A DNA stretch of 64,000 nt from Methylobacterium sp. 17Sr1-1 (GTDB taxonomy: Bacteria > Pseudomonadota > Alphaproteobacteria > Rhizobiales > Beijerinckiaceae): NCBI RefSeq assembly GCF_003173775.1, contig NZ_CP029552.1:6097001-6161000 (forward strand), given 5' to 3'. Both the position numbers and the translations under genes were made by a program. This document shows, piece by piece, positions 1-8,549 of this stretch. The notes under the pieces were generated by a model. It ran no database searches, was not told the DNA's origin, and saw only the letters and a list, made by a program, of their open reading frames with translations. Every line of letters begins with the position of its first letter. Position 1 is the first letter of the stretch.

Positions 1-2
1 TC

Positions 3-1982
3 GCGAAGTGGACGCCCGAGGAGGTCGAGCGGGTCTCCGGCGTGCCGGGCGAGCAGCTGAAGCGTGTCGCCGAGCTCTTCGCCAAGGAGAAGCCCGCCAC
101 CCTGATCTGGTGCATGGGCGCGACCCAGCACACGGTCGGCACCGCCAACGTGCGGGCGCTCTGCATCCTCTGTCTCGCCACCGGCAACGTCGGCAAGCCC
201 GGCACCGGCGCCAACATCTTCCGCGGCCACACCAACGTCCAGGGCGCGACCGATCTCGGCCTCGATGTGACGACGCTGCCGCTCTATTACGGCCTCGTCG
301 AGGGCGGCTGGAAGCACTGGGCCCGGGTCTGGGAGGTCGAGTACGACTGGCTGCAGTCGCGCTTCGACGAGGTGCCCGCCAGCGCCGGCCGCAAGGCGCG
401 CTCGCGCAAGGAGAACATGGAGACACCCGGTCTCACCTCGACCCGGTGGTTCGACGCCGTGAGCCTGCCCGCCGACCAGGTCGACCAGCGCACGCCGCTC
501 AAGGCCATGATGGTGTTCGGCCACGGCGGCAACACCGTCACCCGGATGCCCGAGGCGGTGAAGGGCATGTCCGAGCTGGAACTGCTCGTCGTCGCCGACC
601 CGCACCCGACCACCTTCGCGGCGATGGATGCGCGGCGGGACAACACCTACCTGCTGCCGATCTGCACCTCGCTCGAGATGGACGGGTCGCGCACCGCGTC
701 GAACCGCACGCTCCAGTGGGGCGAGCAGGTCGTGAAGCCGGCCTTCGAGTCGAAGAACGACTACGAGGTGATCTACCGGATGGCGGTGAAGCTCGGATTC
801 GCCGACAGCCTGTTCAAGAACATCAAGGTGGTGGACGGTGTGCCGTCGGCCGAGGACCTCCTGCGGGAGATCAACCGCGGCGGCTGGTCCACCGGCTATT
901 GCGGCCAGAGCCCCGAGCGCCTCAAGGCGCACATGAGGAACCAGCACAAGTTCGACCTCGTGACGCTGCGCGCGCCGAAGGACGATCCGGAGGTCGGTGG
1001 CGACTATTACGGCCTGCCCTGGCCGTGCTGGGGCAAGCCGGAGCTGAAGCATCCGGGCACGCACATCCTCTACAACACGTCGCTGCACGTGAAGGAGGGC
1101 GGCAGCACCTTCCGCGCCCGGTTCGGCACCGAGCGCAACGGCCAGACGCTGCTGGCGGAGGATTCCTTCACCAAGGATTCCGATCTCACCGACGGCTATC
1201 CCGAATTCACCTTCGGGGTGTTCCGCAAGCTCGGCTGGGACAAGGACCTGACGGCGGACGAGCTCGCCACGATCCAGCGGATCGGCGGCAACAACCCGGA
1301 CGCGGTCAGCTGGGCCACCGACCTGTCGGGCGGCATCCAGCGGGTCTGCCTCGACCACGGCGTGATCCCGTTCGGCAACGGCAAGGCCCGGGCCAATGCC
1401 TGGAACCTGCCCGACCCGGTGCCGGTCCACCGCGAGCCGATCTACTCGCCCCGGCCCGACCTCGTCGCGAAGTACCCGACCCGGCCCGACGAGCGGCAGT
1501 TCCGCATGCCGAATGTCGGCTTCTCGGTGCAGAAGGCGGCGGTCGATCGCGGCATCGCCAAGCAGTTCCCGATCATCCTGTCCTCGGGCCGCCTCGTCGA
1601 GTACGAGGGCGGCGGCGAGGAGACCCGCTCGAACCCCTGGCTCGCCGAGTTGCAGCAGGACATGTTCGTCGAGGTCAATACCCAGGACGCGGCCGAGCGC
1701 GGCATCAAGGACGGGCAGTTCGTCTGGGTCCACGGCCCGGAGAACGCCGCGAAGGCCAAGGTGAAGGCCCTCGTCACCGACCGCGTCGCCAAGGGCGTCG
1801 CCTGGGCGCCGTTCCACTTCTCGGGCTGGTTCCAGGGCAAGGATATGCGCGACTTCTACCCGAAGGGCGCCGACCCGGTGGTGCTCGGCGAGAGCGTCAA
1901 CACCGTCACCACCTACGGCTTCGATCCCGTGACGGGCATGCAGGAGACCAAGGTGACCCTCTGTCAGATCAGCGCGGCGTAA
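3..1982 (+). CDS. fdh3A: Formate dehydrogenase alpha (catalytic) subunit, FDH3 type, 5'-truncated
   Basis: This is the C-terminal ~660 residues of a molybdopterin-dependent formate dehydrogenase; the reading frame is open from the first bases, so the gene starts before the window. It oxidises formate to CO2 and passes electrons to the iron-sulfur subunit encoded next. The visible part runs through the large molybdopterin oxidoreductase domain and ends with a molydop-binding domain (around NTQDAAERGIKDGQFVWVHG, near the C-terminus). The N-terminal 4Fe-4S motif and the Cys/Sec active-site residue lie outside the window, so whether it uses selenocysteine cannot be seen. The next gene follows after 15 bp, and the order alpha-beta-gamma matches FDH3 of Methylorubrum extorquens and E. 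coli FdnGHI. The name FDH3 is by gene order and subunit type, not by alignment. Confidence 0.93.
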   Translation, partial: AKWTPEEVERVSGVPGEQLKRVAELFAKEKPATLIWCMGATQHTVGTANVRALCILCLATGNVGKPGTGANIFRGHTNVQGATDLGLDVTTLPLYYGLVEGGWKHWARVWEVEYDWLQSRFDEVPASAGRKARSRKENMETPGLTSTRWFDAVSLPADQVDQRTPLKAMMVFGHGGNTVTRMPEAVKGMSELELLVVADPHPTTFAAMDARRDNTYLLPICTSLEMDGSRTASNRTLQWGEQVVKPAFESKNDYEVIYRMAVKLGFADSLFKNIKVVDGVPSAEDLLREINRGGWSTGYCGQSPERLKAHMRNQHKFDLVTLRAPKDDPEVGGDYYGLPWPCWGKPELKHPGTHILYNTSLHVKEGGSTFRARFGTERNGQTLLAEDSFTKDSDLTDGYPEFTFGVFRKLGWDKDLTADELATIQRIGGNNPDAVSWATDLSGGIQRVCLDHGVIPFGNGKARANAWNLPDPVPVHREPIYSPRPDLVAKYPTRPDERQFRMPNVGFSVQKAAVDRGIAKQFPIILSSGRLVEYEGGGEETRSNPWLAELQQDMFVEVNTQDAAERGIKDGQFVWVHGPENAAKAKVKALVTDRVAKGVAWAPFHFSGWFQGKDMRDFYPKGADPVVLGESVNTVTTYGFDPVTGMQETKVTLCQISAA

Positions 1983-1997
1983 AGGGAGGGCTTCCTC

Positions 1998-2594
1998 ATG
2001 GCGCGAATGAAGTTCCTCTGCGACGCGGACCGCTGCATCGAGTGCAACGCCTGCGTCACCGCCTGCAAGAACGAGCACGAGGTGCCGTGGGGCATCAACC
2101 GTCGCCGGGTCATCACCCTCAACGACGGCAAGCCCGGCGAGCGCTCGGTCTCGATGGCCTGCATGCACTGCACCGACGCGCCCTGCGCGGCGGTGTGCCC
2201 GGTGAACTGCTTCTACACCACGGCGGATGCGGTGGTGCTGCACTCCAAGGACCTGTGCATCGGCTGCGGCTACTGCTTCTACGCCTGCCCGTTCGGGGCG
2301 CCGCAATATCCGCGGGTCGGGAATTTCGGCTCCCGCGGCAAGATGGACAAGTGCACCTACTGCTCGGGCGGTCCGGAGGTCGACCTCTCGGTCGCCGAAT
2401 ACGAGAAGTACGGCTCGAACCGCCTGGCGGAGGGCAAGCTGCCGCTCTGCGCCGAGATGTGCTCGACCAAGTCGCTGCTCGCCGGCGACGGCGAGATGAT
2501 CGCCCAGATCTACAAGGAGCGGGTGATCAAGCGCGGCTACGGCTCGGGCGCGTGGGGCTGGAAGACGGCCTACCGCGAGACGATCGCGATCTAA
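1998..2594 (+). CDS. fdh3B: Formate dehydrogenase beta subunit, four-cluster iron-sulfur protein
   Basis: This 198-residue ferredoxin-like electron-transfer subunit carries electrons from the catalytic subunit to the cytochrome b subunit. Four cysteine groups suited to four [4Fe-4S] clusters are visible: CIECNACVTAC near residue 14, CMHCTDAPCAAVC near residue 55, CIGCGYCFYAC near residue 90, and a split CTYC...CAEMC near residues 118-156. It is shorter than E. coli FdnH (about 290 residues) and lacks that protein's C-terminal membrane helix, so it is probably held at the membrane only by its partners. A GGAGG-like Shine-Dalgarno lies a few bases before the ATG. The gene sits between the alpha and gamma genes with gaps of 15 bp or less, which implies co-translation. 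Confidence 0.95.
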   Translation: MARMKFLCDADRCIECNACVTACKNEHEVPWGINRRRVITLNDGKPGERSVSMACMHCTDAPCAAVCPVNCFYTTADAVVLHSKDLCIGCGYCFYACPFGAPQYPRVGNFGSRGKMDKCTYCSGGPEVDLSVAEYEKYGSNRLAEGKLPLCAEMCSTKSLLAGDGEMIAQIYKERVIKRGYGSGAWGWKTAYRETIAI

Positions 2595-2609
2595 AGGGAG
2601 ATGGTGCCG

Positions 2610-3611
2610 ATGCGCAGGCTGACCTCCATCGCCCTCGTGGCGGCGACCCTGATGCTGGCGGGCCCCGCCGGCGCGCAGGTGCGCGCGCCGGACGGCGCCC
2701 CGAACCCGACCGCCTCCTCGGTCAACGAGGAGCTGTTGTTCAAGCAGGATCCGAAGATCCACGGCCGGATCTCGATCCCGAACCCGACCGCCGCCAACCT
2801 GATCCAGCCGCAGGGGCGGGAATGGCGCGAGTTCCGCGAATCCTGGATGCCGTGGATCGGGGCGCTCGCCGTGCTCGGCATGATCGCCGCGCTCGGCCTG
2901 TTCTACTTCACCCGCGGTCGCATCCGCCTCGAGCACAGCGAGGAATCGGGCACGAAGCTCCTGCGCTTCAACAGCTTCGAGCGCTTCTCGCACTGGATGA
3001 CGGCGACCTGCTTCATCATCCTGTCGCTGTCGGGTCTGAACTACATCTTCGGCAAGCGGCTCCTGATGCCGCTGATCGGGCCTGAGGCGTTCGCGACGCT
3101 CGCCCAGTACGGCAAGTACGCCCACATCTATCTCGCCTGGCCGTTCATGCTCGGCGTGCTGTTCATGCTGGTGCTCTGGATCAAGGACAACATCCCGGGC
3201 AAGATCGACTGGATCTGGCTCAAGCAGGGCGGCGGCCTGCTCGGCGACGCGCATCCGAGCGCCGGGCGCTTCAATGCCGGCCAGAAGATGGTGTTCTGGA
3301 TGGTGGTCGGCTTCGGCTTCGCCATGGGCGCCACCGGCATCATGATGATCTTCCCGTTCGCCTTCACCGACATCAACGGGATGCAGGTCATGCAGGTGAT
3401 CCACTCGCTGATCGGCGTGGTGTTCATCGCCGGCATCCTGGCCCACATCTATATCGGCTCGCTCGGCATGGAGGGCGCCTACGACGCCATGGGCAGCGGC
3501 GAGGTCGATCTCGCCTGGGCCAAGGTCCATCACGACCTGTGGGTGAAGGAGCAGCAGGCCAAGACCGCGAGCGGGCCGCAGCTCGGGCGCGGTCAGGTTC
3601 CGGCGGAATAA
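2610..3611 (+). CDS. fdh3C: Formate dehydrogenase gamma subunit, cytochrome b
   Basis: This membrane cytochrome b subunit would pass electrons from the iron-sulfur subunit to the quinone pool. The N-terminus is a plain signal peptide (MRRLTSIALVAATLMLAG, then AQ). A periplasmic stretch and a first helix near residues 85-105 follow, then a four-helix cytochrome b561-like core. Candidate haem histidines are seen in FERFSHWM, KYAHIYLAW, QVIHSLIG and GILAHIYIG. An ATG nine bases upstream (2601) is in frame, but the AGGGAG Shine-Dalgarno abuts it; spacing favours 2610. It ends 21 bp before a small membrane-protein gene and is probably in the same operon. At about 333 residues it is longer than FdnI (217), because of the added N-terminal secreted segment. 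Confidence 0.93.
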   Translation: MRRLTSIALVAATLMLAGPAGAQVRAPDGAPNPTASSVNEELLFKQDPKIHGRISIPNPTAANLIQPQGREWREFRESWMPWIGALAVLGMIAALGLFYFTRGRIRLEHSEESGTKLLRFNSFERFSHWMTATCFIILSLSGLNYIFGKRLLMPLIGPEAFATLAQYGKYAHIYLAWPFMLGVLFMLVLWIKDNIPGKIDWIWLKQGGGLLGDAHPSAGRFNAGQKMVFWMVVGFGFAMGATGIMMIFPFAFTDINGMQVMQVIHSLIGVVFIAGILAHIYIGSLGMEGAYDAMGSGEVDLAWAKVHHDLWVKEQQAKTASGPQLGRGQVPAE

Positions 3612-3632
3612 GCGAAGGGTGCGGAGACAGCG

Positions 3633-3845
3633 ATGAAAGCCTTCCTGATCGCCGTCGTGGCGGCGGTGGTCCTGGCGACCGCGGCGAGCTTCCTGCTCGC
3701 CGAGAACCAGCGTTTCGCCTACCAGGCCTTCGCCACCTCCGGCGCCCGGGTCTCGGATCCGGGCACCAACCTCGTCGGCCCGCGTTGGACCGGCGATATC
3801 AAGGAGCCCGGCAAGGCCGGCCACAAGGCGGAGGCGGGGTCGTGA
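3633..3845 (+). CDS. Small membrane-anchored protein of the formate dehydrogenase operon
   Basis: This 70-residue protein is of unknown function. One hydrophobic segment at residues 2-23 (KAFLIAVVAAVVLATAASFL) could be an uncleaved anchor or signal peptide; the rest is short, soluble and ends in a basic-acidic tail. A GGAGA Shine-Dalgarno precedes the ATG. The gene lies 21 bp after the gamma subunit, and its stop codon overlaps the GTG start of the next gene, so it is almost certainly translated with the FDH operon. No catalytic motif or cysteine is present. A role as an accessory or stabilising subunit of the dehydrogenase is inferred from position alone. Confidence 0.75.
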   Translation: MKAFLIAVVAAVVLATAASFLLAENQRFAYQAFATSGARVSDPGTNLVGPRWTGDIKEPGKAGHKAEAGS

Positions 3846-4354
3846 GCCGCACCAGCATCATCCTCGCCGCCGCCGGCCTTGCCGCGTCTTTGGGCGCCGC
3901 GCATGCCGCCGGGCCGCCCGCGAACCTGTGCCAGGAACTCGTCGCCTTCGTGCATCCGAAGGCGCCGGACGCCGCGGCGGGCGGCGCGTCCCAGCCGGCG
4001 GCGGCGGCCGTCCAGGCCCCCGACAAGGGCGCCGCGCAGCTGCCGAGCGGCGGCGCCGGCGAGACGCAGCAGAAGTCGGGTCTGAGCGGCCCGGTGGCGC
4101 AGACCGGACCCGGCGCCTCGGGGCCGCAAGGGCAGGCGCAAGCCCAGTCCCAGGCCGCCCCTGCCCCGAGCGGCGCGCCGGCGCAGAAGGGGCCGAGCCC
4201 GGAGCAGGTGGCGCAGGTCGACGCGGCCGCGGGGGCCAACGACGTCCAGGCCTGCCGCGCCGCGGCGCGGGCGATGCGCAAGGCCGGGGTGGTGATGCCG
4301 GCGCCGCTGCTCGCCTTGTCGGCGCTCGATCCGAAGTTCTTTGCGGCGCAGTGA
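3842..4354 (+). CDS. Secreted Ala/Gln/Pro/Gly-rich protein, last gene of the FDH operon
   Basis: This 170-residue protein starts at a GTG that overlaps the previous stop codon. It begins with a classic signal peptide (about 22 residues, likely cut after AAHA). Then comes a short segment with one cysteine (NLCQELVAFVHP), a long low-complexity middle rich in Ala, Gln, Pro and Gly (roughly residues 45-125), and a conserved-looking C-terminal part with a second cysteine (DVQACRAAARAMRKAG). The two cysteines could form a disulfide in the periplasm. Function is not recognised. Its overlap with the upstream gene suggests co-expression with formate dehydrogenase. The low-complexity core may be a flexible linker; other open frames over this stretch are composition shadows. 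Confidence 0.7.
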   Translation: MSRTSIILAAAGLAASLGAAHAAGPPANLCQELVAFVHPKAPDAAAGGASQPAAAAVQAPDKGAAQLPSGGAGETQQKSGLSGPVAQTGPGASGPQGQAQAQSQAAPAPSGAPAQKGPSPEQVAQVDAAAGANDVQACRAAARAMRKAGVVMPAPLLALSALDPKFFAAQ

Positions 4355-4405
4355 CGGCGCAGCAAACTGTTTCACTCGCTCTCTAGCGGTTCTCACACCC
4401 ACAGG

Positions 4406-4542
4406 GTCATTCCGGGGCCGCGAAGCGGAGCCCGGAATCCAGAACCGCGGAGGGTCCAGGATCAAGCGGAGACTGTTCCGCTTCCGTGTCCCATGACCTG
4501 AGCGTCTGGATTCCGGGCTCCGCTTCGCGGCCCCGGAATGAC
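4406..4542. repeat. Bipartite palindromic repeat, family 1 (copy A)
   Basis: Two perfectly complementary 35-bp arms (4406-4440 and 4508-4542) are separated by 67 bp. Each arm begins or ends with GTCATTCCGGGG or its complement. The whole stretch could fold into one long hairpin if transcribed. It fills the 302-bp space (4355-4656) between two convergent genes, in which no gene is seen. Related copies lie at 8332, 23998 and 50910, with a solo arm at 40444. Confidence 0.85.
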
Positions 4543-4656
4543 TCGGAGGTTGGCCATGCTGTCGGGCGAACGAAGCACGTTCACGATATCTGACGGCCAG
4601 CAATTATTCTCAGCGCGATGGTGTGGACGGTCGTTGGACCGCGAACCCCGAACCAC

Positions 4657-6516
4657 CTATTCCGCCGCCGCCCGCTCCTCATCCTCCCCCAAAAATCCGC
4701 CGGATTGGCGCGCCCAAAGCCGTGCATAGAGCCCGCCGGCCTTCACGAGGTCGGCGTGGCGCCCCTCCTCGACGATCCGGCCGCGATCGAGCACCACCAG
4801 CCGGTCGAGGGCCGCGATGGTCGAGAGGCGGTGGGCGATGGCGAGCACGGTCTTGCCCTGCATCAGCCGGTCGAGGGAACTCTGGATCGCCGCCTCGACC
4901 TCCGAATCGAGGGCGGAGGTCGCCTCGTCGAGGATCAGGATCGGCGCGTCCTTCAGGATCACCCGCGCGATGGCGATGCGCTGGCGCTGGCCGCCCGACA
5001 GCTTGACGCCGCGCTCGCCGACCTGGGCGTCGTAGCCGCCGCGGCCCTTGTGATCGGTCAGTTCGCCGATGAAGGCGTCGGCATGCGCGGCTTGCGCCGC
5101 CGCGACGATCTCGGCCTCGGTCGCGTCCTCGCGGCCATACGCGATGTTGTCGCGGATCGAGCGGTGAAGGAGCGAGGTGTCCTGCGTCACCACGGCGATC
5201 TGCCGGCGCAGGGAGGCCTGCGTGACGTCCGCGATGTCCTGCCCGTCGATCAGGATGCGCCCGCCCTCGAGGTCGTGCAGGCGCAGCAGCAGTGAGGTCA
5301 GGGTGGTCTTGCCCGCCCCGCTCGGACCCACCAGCCCGACCTTCTCGCCCGCCGCGATCCGCAAGCTCAGGTCCTCGATGATCCCGGCGTCCTCCCGGCC
5401 GTAATGGAAGCTCACGCCCTCGAACGCCACCGCGCCGCCCGTCACCGCGAGGTCGCGGGCCCCCGGCCGGTCGGTGAGCGCGTGCGGGCGGGCGATGGTC
5501 TGCATGCTCTCCTGCACGACGCCGATATGCTCGAACAGGCCGCGCACGGTCTGCATCACCCAACCCGACATCGCGATCAGCCGCAGCACCAGGGCGAGGC
5601 CCGCCGCCCCCTCGCCCGTCGTCATCTGCCCGCGCGACCACAGGGCCAGCACCACACCGGCGGTGGCGACGATGAGGCCGCTGTTGAGGAGCGAGAGCGT
5701 GCCGGTGACCGCGGTGACGAGGCGGAAGGAGTGCAGGTAGGCGTCGGTGTGGTCGATCGTGGCGCTGCGCACCGCCGAGCGCTCCTCGCGGTCGCGGGCG
5801 AACAGCTTGACGGTCAGGATGTTGGTGTAGCTGTCGACGATGCGCCCGACGAGGACCGAGCGGGTGTCGGCGACCTTCAGCGAGCGCGCCCGCGCGCGCG
5901 GCACGAAATAGGTGGTCAGCCCCGCATAGGCGAGGATCCACACGACGACCGGCAGCATCAGCCACGGGCTGATCGAGCCGAACAGGCTGACCGCGGTGAC
6001 GGCGAAGATCGCGACGTAGAGCAGGGTGTCGATGACCACGATGGCGAGCTCGCGCACCGCCACCCCGACCTGCGTCACCCGGTTGGCGAGCCGGCCGGCG
6101 AAGTCGGCCTGGAAGTACGACAGGGCGTGGCCGAGCGTGTAGAGGTGGGTGCGCCAGCGGATGAGCCCGGTGGTCTGCGGCACCACCAGCTGGTTCGACA
6201 ATGCCTCGTGCAGCCAGGCGAGGATCGGGCGCACGACGAGGATCAGGCCGGCGGCGAGCATCAGCCCGGTGCCGTGGTCGCGCCACAGGGTCTCGGGGCC
6301 GGACCGGGCCAGGATGTCGACGAACCAGCCCATCAGCAGGTAGAGCGAGGCCTCGACGCTGCCGGCGGCGAGGGCGATGCCGAACAGGGCCGCGAGCGGC
6401 CCTCGCACCGGCCGCAGGTAGAACCAGGCGAAGCCCGCCACCGTGTCGGGCGGGCGCTCGGCCTCCTCGAAGGGGGCGAAGGGATCGATGCGGCGCTCGA
6501 GCCAGTCGAGGAACAT
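4657..6516 (-). CDS. ABC exporter, fused membrane and ATPase domains (MsbA/multidrug type)
   Basis: This 619-residue half-transporter acts as a homodimer or heterodimer in the inner membrane. Residues about 35-330 form a six-helix type I exporter domain. The ATPase domain follows, with Walker A GPSGAGKTT at 397-405, signature LSGGQRQRIA at 506-515, Walker B ILILDEATSALD near 526, and the H-loop in AIAHRLS. All catalytic motifs are intact. The substrate cannot be read from the sequence; lipids, drugs or peptides are all exported by this family. The gene stands alone, convergent with the FDH operon. No partner half-transporter lies beside it, which favours a homodimer. Confidence 0.9.
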   Translation of the reverse strand: MFLDWLERRIDPFAPFEEAERPPDTVAGFAWFYLRPVRGPLAALFGIALAAGSVEASLYLLMGWFVDILARSGPETLWRDHGTGLMLAAGLILVVRPILAWLHEALSNQLVVPQTTGLIRWRTHLYTLGHALSYFQADFAGRLANRVTQVGVAVRELAIVVIDTLLYVAIFAVTAVSLFGSISPWLMLPVVVWILAYAGLTTYFVPRARARSLKVADTRSVLVGRIVDSYTNILTVKLFARDREERSAVRSATIDHTDAYLHSFRLVTAVTGTLSLLNSGLIVATAGVVLALWSRGQMTTGEGAAGLALVLRLIAMSGWVMQTVRGLFEHIGVVQESMQTIARPHALTDRPGARDLAVTGGAVAFEGVSFHYGREDAGIIEDLSLRIAAGEKVGLVGPSGAGKTTLTSLLLRLHDLEGGRILIDGQDIADVTQASLRRQIAVVTQDTSLLHRSIRDNIAYGREDATEAEIVAAAQAAHADAFIGELTDHKGRGGYDAQVGERGVKLSGGQRQRIAIARVILKDAPILILDEATSALDSEVEAAIQSSLDRLMQGKTVLAIAHRLSTIAALDRLVVLDRGRIVEEGRHADLVKAGGLYARLWARQSGGFLGEDEERAAAE

Positions 6517-6636
6517 GCGGGCTCCGGGGTGATGGGCTCTCAGCTATGCGGCGGCGCCTCGTCGCCAACCGGGGGGCGATGCCGCAGGCCGGCAACCGGC
6601 GTATGACGGGGCATCGCCCCCCACACCCCCGGACCC

Positions 6637-7092
6637 ATGCTGCGCCTCGCCCTCTACCAGCCCGACATCCCGCAGAACACCGGCACGATGCTGCGGCTGG
6701 CCGCCTGCCTCGGCGTCGCCGTCGAGATCATCGAGCCCGCGGGGTTCGACGTCTCGGACCGCCACCTGCGCCGCTCGGGCCTCGACTATCTCGACCACGT
6801 CGCGATCACCCGCCACCGCTCCTACGCCGCCTTCGATGCCTGGCGCCGTGAGGCCGGGATCCGGCTGGTGCTGGCCACCACCCACGGATCCGTGCCCTAC
6901 ACGGCGCACGCGTTCCGGGACGGCGACTGCCTGCTCGTCGGGCGCGAATCGGCCGGGGTGCCCGACGCCGTCCATGCCGATGCCGAGGCCCGGGTGGCGA
7001 TCCCGATGCGGGCGGGAATGCGCTCGCTCAACGTGGCGGTGGCGGCCGGGATGATGCTGGGGGAGGCGTTGCGCCAGACGGGGGGCTTCTGA
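6637..7092 (+). CDS. trmL: tRNA (cytidine(34)-2'-O)-methyltransferase TrmL
   Basis: This 151-residue SPOUT-fold methyltransferase has the standard TrmL length. It methylates the 2'-hydroxyl of the wobble base in certain leucine tRNAs using S-adenosylmethionine. Diagnostic motifs are the N-terminal QPDIPQNTGTMLRLAACLG and the C-terminal knot with LLVGRESAGVPD and PMRAGMRSLNVAVAAGM, which bind the cofactor. It is preceded by a 120-bp gap with no gene and followed by a palindromic repeat, so it is probably transcribed alone or with a short leader. Confidence 0.95.
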   Translation: MLRLALYQPDIPQNTGTMLRLAACLGVAVEIIEPAGFDVSDRHLRRSGLDYLDHVAITRHRSYAAFDAWRREAGIRLVLATTHGSVPYTAHAFRDGDCLLVGRESAGVPDAVHADAEARVAIPMRAGMRSLNVAVAAGMMLGEALRQTGGF

Positions 7093-7135
7093 GGGGGCGG
7101 ATCGACCGCATCGAAGCCGTGGGACATCCGCTCAT

Positions 7136-7272
7136 CATCCCAACCACAACCTCATCCTGAGGTGCTGCGAAGCGGCCTCGAAGGAAGCCTCGAGAAGTCT
7201 GCGAGCGAGCTGGAGCCCTCTTTCGAGGCCTCCGCGTTGCTCCGGCACCTCGGGATGAGGTCGTGGGTGGGA
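7136..7272. repeat. Palindromic repeat, family 2 (CCTCATCCTGAGGTGC type)
   Basis: The outer arms are complementary: CCACAACCTCATCCTGAGGT near 7144-7163 pairs with ACCTCGGGATGAGGTCGTGG near 7246-7265. The inner part holds further partial copies of a CGAGGCCTC-like word. It fills the trmL-hemF intergenic space. A CCTCATCCTGAGG core is common between genes in Hyphomicrobiales, so this is probably a mobile or structural repeat rather than a gene-specific regulator. Confidence 0.7.
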
Positions 7273-7340
7273 GGAAAGGACCGTCTTGAAAAACCGGCCC
7301 GGGAGGCCCCGAGATCTTGGCCCGCGGGCGGCACTGTGGG

Positions 7341-8249
7341 ATGACATCGCCCATGACCGACGCCGCTCCCGACATCGCCGCGCTCAAAGTCGAGGCGACC
7401 ACCTGGTTCTCCACCCTGCGCGACCGGATCTGCGCCGCCCTCGAGCGGCTGGAGGAGGAGGCGACGGGGCCCTTCGATCCCGAGGCCGGCGGGCCGGGGC
7501 GGTTCGAGCGCACGCCCTGGGAGCGCAAGGACCATTCCGGCGCGCCGGGCGGCGGCGGCACCATGGCGATGCTGCGCGGCCGGGTGTTCGAGAAGTGCGG
7601 CGTCCACGTCTCGGCGGTGCACGGCGAGTTCGCCCCGGAATTCCGCGGCCAGATCCCGGGCGCGGCGGAGGATCCGCGCTTCTTCGCCACCGGCATCTCG
7701 CTGATCGCCCATCCGTGGAACCCGCACGTGCCGACCGTGCACATGAACACCCGCTTCGTCGTGACGACGAAGACGTGGTTCGGCGGCGGGGCCGACCTGA
7801 CGCCGGTCCTCGACCGGCGCCGGACCCAGGACGATCCCGACACGATCGCCTTCCACGCCGCCTTCGAGGCGGCCTGCGGCAGGCACCCGGCGGCGGATTA
7901 CGCCCGCTACAAGGCCTGGTGCGACGAGTATTTCCACCTCAAGCACCGCAACGAGCCGCGCGGCGTCGGCGGCATCTTCTACGACTACCACTGGACCGGC
8001 GATCCGGCCGCCGACCTCGCCCTCACCCGCGAGGTCGGCAACGCCTTTCTCGAGGTTTATCCGGAGATCGTGCGGCGCAACGTCGACACGCCGTGGACCG
8101 AGGCCGACCGCCACGAGCAGCAGGTGCGCCGCGGCCGCTACGTCGAGTTCAACCTGCTCTACGACCGCGGCACGATCTTCGGCCTGAAGACCGGTGGCAA
8201 CGTCGCGTCGATCCTGTCCTCGATGCCGCCGACGGTGCGGTGGCCGTGA
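7341..8249 (+). CDS. hemF: Oxygen-dependent coproporphyrinogen III oxidase HemF
   Basis: HemF converts coproporphyrinogen III to protoporphyrinogen IX by two oxidative decarboxylations using O2, in the haem and bacteriochlorophyll pathway. At 302 residues it matches E. coli HemF (299). Family motifs are present: [19 protein letters not shown], the histidine in [17 protein letters not shown], and the C-terminal [14 protein letters not shown] and PPTVRW. ATG starts at 7341 and 7353 are both possible; an ATG at 7317 would add eight residues without family support. A palindromic repeat lies on either side, so this is probably a single-gene unit. Confidence 0.96.
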   Translation: MTSPMTDAAPDIAALKVEATTWFSTLRDRICAALERLEEEATGPFDPEAGGPGRFERTPWERKDHSGAPGGGGTMAMLRGRVFEKCGVHVSAVHGEFAPEFRGQIPGAAEDPRFFATGISLIAHPWNPHVPTVHMNTRFVVTTKTWFGGGADLTPVLDRRRTQDDPDTIAFHAAFEAACGRHPAADYARYKAWCDEYFHLKHRNEPRGVGGIFYDYHWTGDPAADLALTREVGNAFLEVYPEIVRRNVDTPWTEADRHEQQVRRGRYVEFNLLYDRGTIFGLKTGGNVASILSSMPPTVRWP

Positions 8250-8331
8250 CCGCACGATGAGGGCCGAAGAAGACCTGAACACTTGTCCGGCCTCGGCGGC
8301 CGGTTCTACGGGCGTTCATGCCACCCTTCGC

Positions 8332-8471
8332 GTCATCCCGGGGCGCGGCGAAGCCGAGAACCCGGGATCCATAACCGCTGATGCTCCAGGACGAGGCGGA
8401 TCGCGTTCCGCTTCGTCCCCAAGCGTCGGCGGTTACGGATCCCGGGTTTCGCTGCGCGGCCCGGGGATGAC
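8332..8471. repeat. Bipartite palindromic repeat, family 1 (copy B)
   Basis: This 140-bp element fills the 300-bp space between hemF and the next transporter gene. The left arm starts GTCATCCCGGGG; the right arm ends CCCGGGGATGAC. Inner complementary words ATAACCGC and GCGGTTAC extend the stem towards a middle containing GCGGATCGCGTTCCGC. It is less perfect than copy A, but the arm order and spacing are the same. No coding frame of its own is supported. Confidence 0.8.
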
Positions 8472-8549
8472 GCGGAGGGTCGAACACGCGTCGGCGGGTG
8501 GCTCGATCGACCCCGCCGCTTCACCTCGCCGCTGATCCAGGCCACGCCG

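Noticed and set aside
5404-6606. A 400-codon plus-strand frame opposite the ABC exporter
   Set aside because: It is His/Arg/Gly-rich with no fold; the minus strand has intact Walker and signature motifs.
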